DNA of 64,000 bases from SpSt-333 sp964371615 (lineage in GTDB: Bacteria > Bacteroidota > Ignavibacteria > UBA10030 > UBA8401), in NCBI GenBank assembly GCA_964371615.1, contig CAYJMS010000001.1, positions 1,054,001 to 1,118,000 on the forward strand. Reading direction: 5' to 3'. Made by a program: the position numbers and the translations under genes. Shown in pieces: positions 1 through 7,095 of this stretch. Under the pieces are notes generated by a model that was given only the letters and a program-made list of their open reading frames with translations, was not told the DNA's origin and did no database searches. How positions within the stretch are numbered: the stretch's first letter is position 1; every line of letters starts with the position of its first letter.

Positions 1-996
1 CCGGATACCATTAATTTAAAAAGATATACCGTTCGATTCCGTTATCACCCGGTATACCAAAGTCCCAATATCAACGCCAGTCCGTATGTCAGCGAAACCA
101 AAGACACGGATATCTTTGACGGACTTCAATTAGTCTTCGATAACCGATGGACCGTCGGCATCGTAGACTCATCGTCCGGTTTTAATACCGGTACGAGAGC
201 ATATGGATTCCAGTTTACGACCGATAATATCGACTACGATACCGACGGTATCATCGATACTGCTACCCGTTATGCATCCGACTATAACGTTATCTTCGCC
301 GATACCACCATAGATTCGGCATTTTATCAGGATCCGAATGTTGTGATTACCAAAATTCCGGTGAAGTTCACTGTGGAAAACATAACGACCGGAAAAAGAG
401 TTGATATCTATTGGGTTGAAAACGATTTTGCCGGATTGGGAGTTATATCGGCATCCGACCAGTTCTTTTTCAGGGATCCCGATGAGAACGATTCCCTGCG
501 GTATACATGGAGCCTTATTTTTGTCAAACCATCATGGCTGCCGCAAAATAAAGACACGGTCTTTGCCTTCGGCAGCGGCGATTCGCTGAAATTGCGGACA
601 AGTAAACCGTTCCGGAGCACTGATTCGTATACGTTCTCGGTGGCGCAGCCGACCGTACGGATGTCAAAAGCAACACAGGAAATCTCGGATATTCGTGTCG
701 TCCCGAATCCGTACGTCGTGCAGACCAATTTTGAAGCGCCGGTAACTCCCGGTACTGTCGGCAGGGGACAAAGGAAAATCGAATTTCAGAATGTTCCGCA
801 GGGATCGACCGTATCGATCTACACATCGCGCGGCGAACATATCCGCACGCTGGTGCAGGACGGTTCGATATTCAACGGAACGATTGCCTGGGACCTGAAG
901 ACAAAAGAGAATCTCGATATCGCCTTCGGCGTCTATTTTTACGTCGTTGAATCGTCTGCCGGAAAAAAATCCGGAAAAATCGCCGTCATAAAATAA
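1..996 (+). CDS. C-terminal part of a large secreted or surface protein (5' end outside window)
   Basis: The reading frame is open from base 1, with no stop before the TAA at 994-996, so about 331 residues of a longer protein are visible. A start drawn at the internal ATG near 343 would be artificial. The visible part is rich in Asp, Thr and Tyr beta-strand-like sequence. It ends in a FlgD/Ig-like C-terminal domain: a VVPNPYVV motif at about residue 236, then a GEHIRTL strand and a GVYFYVV strand before a final KSGKIAVIK. This is a common tail on exported proteins of Ignavibacteria-like bacteria and resembles the T9SS sorting domain fold, but it lacks the NYPNPFNP box seen in the two T9SS substrates downstream. 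The PorV-like gene follows after 36 bases. The function of the full protein cannot be told. Confidence 0.75.
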   Translation, partial: PDTINLKRYTVRFRYHPVYQSPNINASPYVSETKDTDIFDGLQLVFDNRWTVGIVDSSSGFNTGTRAYGFQFTTDNIDYDTDGIIDTATRYASDYNVIFADTTIDSAFYQDPNVVITKIPVKFTVENITTGKRVDIYWVENDFAGLGVISASDQFFFRDPDENDSLRYTWSLIFVKPSWLPQNKDTVFAFGSGDSLKLRTSKPFRSTDSYTFSVAQPTVRMSKATQEISDIRVVPNPYVVQTNFEAPVTPGTVGRGQRKIEFQNVPQGSTVSIYTSRGEHIRTLVQDGSIFNGTIAWDLKTKENLDIAFGVYFYVVESSAGKKSGKIAVIK

Positions 997-1032
997 CTTG
1001 ATCACTCTTCTTCCGTTTTCCGGAGATAAGTC

Positions 1033-2043
1033 ATGAAAAAAATAATTGTCACACTATTTATCCTGATCGCAGGATTCCACTCGCTGGAGGCGCAGACAAA
1101 AGTCGGCACGTCGGCGGCGCAGTTTCTCGGGATTCCCGTCGGACCGCGGGGTGCGGCGCTGGGCGGTGCATTTGTCGCATTGTCGAACGATGTCTCTGCA
1201 TTGTATTATAACCCCGGTGCGATCTCGCAACCCGGCTTTTCGCAATTTCTGGTCTCACACACCAACTGGCTGGTCGATACAAAATTCGATTGGGTCGGAG
1301 TGATGATCAACCTCGATGGTCAGAGTGCAATCGGTGTCAGCATCACGCAATTGGATTATGGTGAAGAACTCATCACCACGGAAGTCGATCAGACAGGGAC
1401 AGGAGAGACATGGAGTGCAGCGGATATTACGGTGGGACTCACCTATGCCCGTAATTTGACCGATCGTTTTTCCATCGGCGGTACCGGAAAATATATTCAG
1501 CAAAGGATCTGGAATGAATCTGCCAGCGCATTTGCGGTGGATGTCGGTTTGCGATACCGAACCGATTTTAACGGAATGATTATCGGCATGAGTATCTCGA
1601 ATTTCGGCACCGATATGCGGCTCGACGGAAAAGATTTATTCCGCCCGATCGATACCGATCCGACGAACACCGGCACGAACAAAACGATTGTCTCCCGTTT
1701 AAAGACCGATGATTGGCCGCTGCCGCTATTTTTCAGAGCTGGAGTGGCTATGGATGTGGTGAAGTATGATGATATCCGGATAACCGCTGCAGTGGATGCA
1801 CTTCGTCCATCGGACAGTGCCGAGACGTTGAATGTCGGGGGCGAATTTTCATGGCGTGAATCGTTGTTCATCCGCGGTGGTATGAATGCGCTGTTTTTGC
1901 CGGATCGGGAGAATGGGTTTACCCTCGGCGGCGGCGCAAAGTATGAATTAAGCGCCGTGAATTTTGTCTCTTTTGACTATTCTTATCAGGATTTCGGGAA
2001 ATTCGGCGGAATCCAGTCGTTTGCGATAGGAATCACATTCTAA
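1033..2043 (+). CDS. PorV/PorQ-family outer-membrane beta-barrel protein
   Basis: A 336-residue protein with a signal peptide (residues 1-20, cleaved after LEAQ). The mature start has the family signature: GTSAAQFLGIPVGPRGAALG followed by GGAFVALSNDVSALYYNPG. The rest is amphipathic beta-strand ending in FAIGITF, with a terminal Phe as usual for barrels. PorV shuttles T9SS cargo to the attachment complex, and PorQ is a paralogue. Members of this family are also encoded next to large surface proteins whose export they may serve, which fits the gene just upstream ending in a sorting-type domain. ATG at 1033 is preceded by a GGAGATAAGTC stretch. PorV or PorQ cannot be separated from the sequence alone. 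Confidence 0.82.
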   Translation: MKKIIVTLFILIAGFHSLEAQTKVGTSAAQFLGIPVGPRGAALGGAFVALSNDVSALYYNPGAISQPGFSQFLVSHTNWLVDTKFDWVGVMINLDGQSAIGVSITQLDYGEELITTEVDQTGTGETWSAADITVGLTYARNLTDRFSIGGTGKYIQQRIWNESASAFAVDVGLRYRTDFNGMIIGMSISNFGTDMRLDGKDLFRPIDTDPTNTGTNKTIVSRLKTDDWPLPLFFRAGVAMDVVKYDDIRITAAVDALRPSDSAETLNVGGEFSWRESLFIRGGMNALFLPDRENGFTLGGGAKYELSAVNFVSFDYSYQDFGKFGGIQSFAIGITF

Positions 2044-2182
2044 ATTTTGACTTTAATAACTAATTTTATCAATTTTCCAAACAAGGGAGGTGACCTCTTC
2101 ACGACACTCACTACCAAAGTAGTACATCGTACCACAATAAATCACAATTCACTATTTCTACACCAATCATAGGAGTTTCTCT
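2044..2182. promoter_or_regulatory. Leader/promoter region of the starch locus with small inverted repeats
   Basis: This 139-base AT-rich gap separates the PorV-like gene from the starch cluster. It holds an odd 11-bp palindrome GAGGTGACCTC (2087-2097) inside AAGGGAGGTGACCTCTT. That stretch looks like a strong Shine-Dalgarno core but has no start codon at the right distance. A 5-bp hairpin ACTAC-CAAA-GTAGT lies at 2110-2123. A real SD, AGGAG at 2171-2175, sits 7 bases before the ATG at 2183. No convincing -33/-7 pair was found. The palindrome could be an operator for sugar control, but that is only a guess. Confidence 0.3.
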
Positions 2183-2452
2183 ATGAAGCGCATTAGTTCT
2201 ATACTACTTGCCGCCGTAATGCTAATGAGTATGGCATTCGGTCAGCAGGAGATCTACAAGCGCACTCTCATTAACGTTCCCGCGATCGAACCGACCGGAT
2301 TCGGTAATTTTGTTTCCGGCGTTGACCTCGATGGTGACGGATTAATGGAAGTGTACGCAGTCAACAACAACTGGAATGATACCGGAGAAGAACTTATTCC
2401 GCGAATGTATAAGTTCGAACGACAGGCTGACGGCAGCTGGCCGCAAGTATAG
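2183..2452 (+). CDS. N-terminal fragment of the starch-locus surface protein (gene interrupted by in-frame TAG)
   Basis: An 89-codon frame starting with a clear signal peptide (MKRISSILLAAVMLMSMAFG) and an FG-GAP/VCBS-type calcium-binding repeat (DLDGDGLMEVYAVNN). It stops at a TAG at 2450-2452. The next long frame (ATG 2462) is in the same reading frame, with only TAG AGT GTA ACG between them, so the two pieces are one gene split by a nonsense codon. The sequence around the stop (WPQV-stop-SVTMPIPAQNTWP) reads naturally as VWSVTMP, so a Trp TGG changed to TAG is the simplest explanation. Alternatives are a sequencing error or low-level readthrough. TAG ends several intact genes here (pyrB, mqnD, ccoNO), so the code is not reassigned. 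Confidence 0.7.
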   Translation: MKRISSILLAAVMLMSMAFGQQEIYKRTLINVPAIEPTGFGNFVSGVDLDGDGLMEVYAVNNNWNDTGEELIPRMYKFERQADGSWPQV

Positions 2453-2461
2453 AGTGTAACG

Positions 2462-5400
2462 ATGCCCATACCGGCGCAAAACACGTGGCCTGCACTTGCT
2501 ATCACCGATCTTGACGGCGACGGCAGAAAAGAAGTGACATGGGGTCCGGTGAACTTTACCGATGCGACGACAAATCCGAATCCTTCTCGTATTATCGTTT
2601 TCGAATCGGTACCGGGCAAAGATACCCTGGGCGTACCGGATGGATCGACCTACAAACCGAATACGCAATGGACAATTGCAACCGAAGCGAGCAAAAATAT
2701 CCGGCCGTTCAAATTCATTGCGCATGATTTCAACAATGACGGAAAATCCGAACTCGTATTCAGCGATCGTGCAAATTCGGTCTATCGGTTCGGCGTGGTT
2801 GGTGTGAATGCTGTGCCGGATAACGGCGATACTGCCGGCGTGGTGTGGTCGTTTAAATATGAAGGCCTGGTCAGCAATGCCAATATCAATGTCGGGACAT
2901 ATTATGATTTTAACATCATCGACAGCACCATATTTTTCATCAATACTGCCGGTAATGTACAGGCAGTAACCTATGCAAACGGAACGTACACACTGCGTGT
3001 CGCACAGACCGCACTCGTTCCCGGCGGATCATGGAAGACCTCTGCAGTTGTTGACCTCGACGGTGCCGGTTCGAAAGAATTGTTGGCGATCGGTTGGGGC
3101 GCGACAGCAGCAAACAAAAAAGTCCGTGTATTCCAAAAAACCAATGACTCAACGCTGACTGAAGCCACAAACGTCGATGTCAGCGGCGTATTGGGTGCCA
3201 GCGGACAGGCGTACGGCGGCGCAGCCGGTGATGTGGACAATGACGGGAAACCGGATTACATATTCGGTTCGCGTGATGCATCGTCCAAGGTATTCCGCGT
3301 GGAATATCAGGGTGGCGGCATCTCCACGGCAGCCAATTATACCGTTGTGGAAGTCGATCGTAACGTTGTTGCGACCGCAACACGTCAGGATGTGTTCGTG
3401 GCCAATGTCGACGGCGTTGCCGGTGATGAGATATTGTATTCGAGCAGCGTTGATGGTAAGGTTCCGATTGTTATTCTTAGTGAGGGTGCAAAAGCGGTAA
3501 ATGTTACCTTCAAAATGAATACAGCGACAGTACCGGATACCATTAAGTCAAACGCCACTGTGCAAATGCGCGGTGATGATGGCGGTAATCTGTTGACATG
3601 GGACAACAATTCAAAGGTAAAATTCGCCAACCAAACAAGTGGTGCCGGTGCTTCTGATTTCTGGCTGGCATCCGGTTTGTTTAAAGCGGGTCAGACCTTC
3701 CCGTATAAAATCTTTACCAATGTGAAGCCGGTCATCACAGGTTCAGATGGCGGTTGGGAAAAAGATATCACCGATCACGGTAATGGAAACAGACAATTAA
3801 TTGTCGGCCAAAATGACACCCTGATCAAATTGCAATTTGTCAATGGATCGACAGCGAATCAGATGCAGTTCTGGCGTCCGTACACGGAATCGGATTCGAT
3901 CGAAGTCCATTTCCGCGTAAACATGGCCAATGTTGAGGATTTCAACCCTGCAACAATGAAGATGGGTGTTCGCGGCGGTACATTGCCGTTGGAATGGGGC
4001 AAAACATTCTTCCTGACCATGGAACAAAATGATGGTAATAATCCTACGCGATATCCGGGTAATAATTTCTGGAGCGGAACGGTGAAATTACCGTACGCTG
4101 AACCATATTCTGGAAATGATACCATCACGGTATATTATAAATTCGTACAACATCTGAATGCTCATGCCGCAACCGATGATCCGGTGAAATGGGAAGACGG
4201 AATCGTCCGCACCAATTCGGTGGATATCGAACCGGGCGGAGGAAGCAATCCTGCCCGTATCTTCTTGATCAAAGCAGGTATGCAGGATACGACACTCTAC
4301 TGGAAGTGGTGGGCAAACCAGGGCGTCAAACCGCCGCTCGGAACAGATACTGCCTATGTCACATTCCGTGTCAATATGTTGAAAGCAATTAACACCAATT
4401 CGTTTACCGTCGGCGATACCGTTCAGGTCCGTCACGGATTTTCGAATTCGGCAACAACAGTAAAGACAAAGAATCTGACCCGTCTCGGTTCTACTTTCAT
4501 CTATACCGCATCTGATACTGTGATCGGAACAAAGATAGATCCGACAGCGAATCTTGTGTATCAGTATTATCTGATGAAAGACGGAATCGAATTGCGCGAA
4601 GTGTATTACAACTTCGAATTTACCGGTTCAGACGTTTCGTTGGCCGAACGCCGGCTTCTGTCCATGACAGCAAAGACGTTGACGGCTGCCGATACATCGA
4701 CCGATCCGACCAAGGCGACACGCCAGCCATTCTGGAGAAATACGCGGAAGCTGAGCCAGGTTGTGAATGTGAAGTTCACGGTTGACCTGCGTCCGGCATA
4801 CTACCAGGTAAAAGAAGGTCTGAACGGAAAAGATACGCTGATCGATATCCAGGGTCCCTGGACGATCAACAAGAGCGTTCTCGATTCCATCTATAAATGG
4901 GGTGTCTCCATCAACGGCCCGGCAACAGGCGGTTGGGCTACATGGGGTTCATCGCTGTATGCCGATACTACACGGAAGATGTTTGACGACGGAACACACG
5001 GCGACGCAGTGGCCGGTGACCGCGTCTATACACGTCAGTACGTCTTCGGACCGGATTCCTCTGGCGGACGCAATCTCGTCGGACAGGAATTCAAATTCGG
5101 TATTCACGGCGGAGACAATGAAGGCGGCAAGGGCGGTTTCGGGAACAATCACATTGAGAACATCAATGACGGTTCGTCCACTGCAACCATCGCCAGCTAT
5201 TTCGGAAGCATTAATCCGTCGTACTATGACCGGTTTAATTTTGAGACCGGCCAACCGCTGACGAATGTTCGTCAGGATGAATCGGGAGTACCGACGGTGT
5301 ATGCACTTGAGCAGAATTATCCGAATCCGTTCAACCCGAACACGACGATCAATTACGATATTCCGAATACCAGCAATGTAACACTGAAAGTGTACAACAT

Positions 5401-5557
5401 GCTTGGCCAGGAAGTCGCAGTTCTTGTCAATGGGACGTTGAACGCAGGACGGTATAATGCAACGTTTAATGCCAGCCGGCTTGCCAGCGGCGTATACATC
5501 TATCGTCTCGAAGCCGGCACATTTACGTCGGTGAAGAAGATGATGCTCCTGAAATAA
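2462..5557 (+). CDS. Large T9SS-exported surface protein with FG-GAP repeats and starch-binding-like modules (body of interrupted gene)
   Basis: A 1031-codon frame that continues the preceding fragment after an in-frame TAG. It has no signal peptide of its own and its first ATG is probably not a true start. Residues 1-330 carry repeats of the FG-GAP/VCBS kind (DLDGDGRKE, DFNNDGKSE, DVDNDGKPD). Then come four modules, each opening with a VxFxVN(M/L)-like strand, at about residues 345, 477, 628 and 765, resembling the beta-sandwich domains of starch-binding surface proteins. The last 85 residues are a T9SS type A sorting domain (QNYPNPFNPNTTINY, then GVYIYRLEAG, ending KKMMLLK). The gene sits before two amylases and a GH57, so a role in holding starch at the cell surface, like SusE/F, is inferred. 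Whether intact protein is made depends on the TAG. Confidence 0.75.
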   Translation: MPIPAQNTWPALAITDLDGDGRKEVTWGPVNFTDATTNPNPSRIIVFESVPGKDTLGVPDGSTYKPNTQWTIATEASKNIRPFKFIAHDFNNDGKSELVFSDRANSVYRFGVVGVNAVPDNGDTAGVVWSFKYEGLVSNANINVGTYYDFNIIDSTIFFINTAGNVQAVTYANGTYTLRVAQTALVPGGSWKTSAVVDLDGAGSKELLAIGWGATAANKKVRVFQKTNDSTLTEATNVDVSGVLGASGQAYGGAAGDVDNDGKPDYIFGSRDASSKVFRVEYQGGGISTAANYTVVEVDRNVVATATRQDVFVANVDGVAGDEILYSSSVDGKVPIVILSEGAKAVNVTFKMNTATVPDTIKSNATVQMRGDDGGNLLTWDNNSKVKFANQTSGAGASDFWLASGLFKAGQTFPYKIFTNVKPVITGSDGGWEKDITDHGNGNRQLIVGQNDTLIKLQFVNGSTANQMQFWRPYTESDSIEVHFRVNMANVEDFNPATMKMGVRGGTLPLEWGKTFFLTMEQNDGNNPTRYPGNNFWSGTVKLPYAEPYSGNDTITVYYKFVQHLNAHAATDDPVKWEDGIVRTNSVDIEPGGGSNPARIFLIKAGMQDTTLYWKWWANQGVKPPLGTDTAYVTFRVNMLKAINTNSFTVGDTVQVRHGFSNSATTVKTKNLTRLGSTFIYTASDTVIGTKIDPTANLVYQYYLMKDGIELREVYYNFEFTGSDVSLAERRLLSMTAKTLTAADTSTDPTKATRQPFWRNTRKLSQVVNVKFTVDLRPAYYQVKEGLNGKDTLIDIQGPWTINKSVLDSIYKWGVSINGPATGGWATWGSSLYADTTRKMFDDGTHGDAVAGDRVYTRQYVFGPDSSGGRNLVGQEFKFGIHGGDNEGGKGGFGNNHIENINDGSSTATIASYFGSINPSYYDRFNFETGQPLTNVRQDESGVPTVYALEQNYPNPFNPNTTINYDIPNTSNVTLKVYNMLGQEVAVLVNGTLNAGRYNATFNASRLASGVYIYRLEAGTFTSVKKMMLLK

Positions 5558-5618
5558 TATTTCTGAATGGATGGAGAATGAATAATTCACACATTCATCA
5601 CGAAGTATAGTACGACGA

Positions 5619-5650
5619 AAGGCAGGGCGAGTAATTGCCCTGCCTTTTCT
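5619..5650 (+). terminator. Rho-independent terminator after the surface-protein gene
   Basis: A 10-bp GC-rich stem AAGGCAGGGC (5619-5628) pairs with GCCCTGCCTT (5637-5646) around an 8-base loop and runs into TTTTCT. It lies 62 bases after the surface-protein stop and 48 bases before the GH13 start, so it separates the surface protein from the enzyme genes or tunes read-through to them. Confidence 0.85.
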
Positions 5651-5697
5651 ATCAATGGCTGTGGAAGCGATTTTTATCATCATTAACCGAGCGTCGC

Positions 5698-7095
5698 ATG
5701 TCTGTCATTCCTCCATGGGTTACCGATGCTGTCTTTTATCAGATATTTCCGGAACGATTCGGGAACGGTAATCCCGGCAATGATCCGAACGGGGTCCATC
5801 CGTGGGGCGATGTGCCGAAACCGGGAAATTATTTTGGCGGAGATCTTCAGGGGATCATCGATCGCTTTGACCATTTGAAGAATCTGGGCATTAGTGCCTT
5901 GTATCTCAATCCCATCTTTGCCGCCGAATCAAATCACAAATATAACACCAGCGATTATCTCACCATCGATCCCGCGTTCGGTACCACTGAATTGTTTGAC
6001 ACGTTTCTTTCGCTGTGTCACCGGAACAAAATTCGGGTAGTGCTCGACGGTGTGTTCAACCATGTCGGGACGGCGCATTTTGCATTTCAGGATATAAAAA
6101 AGCATGGGAGTGCATCGCCGTACGCGTCATGGTTCAATATCTATTCATTTCCGGTACACGACGCACGTCATCCGAACTACGAATGCTGGTGGGGACACGG
6201 CTCGCTGCCAAAATTGATGGTGGAACAACCCGACGTAAAGAAATATCTTTTTGATGTCACACGGTATTGGACTGAAAAAGGGATCGACGGATGGAGATTG
6301 GATGTTCCGAACGAACTACCGCATGAATTCTGGAAGGAATGGCGTGCACTGGTCCGTCAGATCAATCCTGATTGTTATATCGTCGGAGAATTGTGGCAGG
6401 ATGCATCGCCGTGGTTGCAGGGTGATGAATTCGATGCGACGATGAATTACCGATTCCGTCAGGCGTGTATCGATTACTTCGCCCATGATAAAATTACCGC
6501 ACACGGATTTGCCCGTCAACTGCAAGAGATCCGAGATTCATATCCCATGGAGTGCAATTATGCGATGCAAAATCTGCTGGGAAGTCACGATACCGAACGT
6601 TATCTCACGCTTTGCAAGGGAGAGGAATGGAGAGTGGCACTCTCCGTCATATTCCAAATGACATATCTGGGTGCTCCGATGATATATTATGGGGACGAAA
6701 TCGGTATGGAGGGGAATAACGATCCCGATTGCCGGCGTTGTATGATCTGGGATACAAAGAAATGGAACAGGTCAATGTTTGAATTGTCGAAAAAACTTAT
6801 CCGTATCCGTACGAACAGCACAGCACTGCGCCGGGGAGATATCGAAGACATTCAGAACTCTGATGATATGAGCGATGATGGTATAATATTCCGGCGACAG
6901 TATCAATCCGAAACCGCTGTTATTGCGATAAATAAAAGCAGCAAAAAACTATTACTGTCCGTCTCGGTAGATCGTTCGATCCGTTCAGTGACGGAAACGT
7001 TGAGCGGGAAAAAAATATCGGTAAAAAACGGAAAATTAAACGCGACAGTAAACGGCAGATCAGGTATGATATTTATTTGGAATCAGGGGAATTAA
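5698..7095 (+). CDS. Cytoplasmic GH13 alpha-amylase family enzyme (cyclomaltodextrinase/neopullulanase-like)
   Basis: Hydrolyses alpha-1,4 links of imported maltodextrins or cyclodextrins. The start is set at ATG 5698 (MSVIPPWVTDAVFYQIFPERF). The longer frame from 5635 would begin inside the upstream terminator and adds no homologous sequence. The protein has 465 residues, no signal peptide, and no N-terminal CBM34-type domain, so it is shorter than typical neopullulanases. The (beta/alpha)8 barrel motifs are all visible: VLDGVFNHVG (region I), DGWRLD with nucleophile D202, GELW with acid/base E231, and GSHDTER with D298. The C-terminal 90 residues form the usual beta domain. The gene is followed with no gap by the secreted GH13 (TAA then GTG). 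Family assignment is firm; exact substrate is not. Confidence 0.88.
   Translation: MSVIPPWVTDAVFYQIFPERFGNGNPGNDPNGVHPWGDVPKPGNYFGGDLQGIIDRFDHLKNLGISALYLNPIFAAESNHKYNTSDYLTIDPAFGTTELFDTFLSLCHRNKIRVVLDGVFNHVGTAHFAFQDIKKHGSASPYASWFNIYSFPVHDARHPNYECWWGHGSLPKLMVEQPDVKKYLFDVTRYWTEKGIDGWRLDVPNELPHEFWKEWRALVRQINPDCYIVGELWQDASPWLQGDEFDATMNYRFRQACIDYFAHDKITAHGFARQLQEIRDSYPMECNYAMQNLLGSHDTERYLTLCKGEEWRVALSVIFQMTYLGAPMIYYGDEIGMEGNNDPDCRRCMIWDTKKWNRSMFELSKKLIRIRTNSTALRRGDIEDIQNSDDMSDDGIIFRRQYQSETAVIAINKSSKKLLLSVSVDRSIRSVTETLSGKKISVKNGKLNATVNGRSGMIFIWNQGN

Noticed and set aside
2450..2452. Stop-codon reassignment (TAG read as an amino acid)
   Set aside because: TAG ends pyrB, mqnD and ccoNO at the expected family lengths, so the standard code applies.
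4949..5683. Antisense 244-codon frame over the end of the surface-protein gene
   Set aside because: It lies wholly opposite a T9SS gene with clear domains, runs through the terminator, and shows no motif or plausible start. It is a by-product of codon usage.
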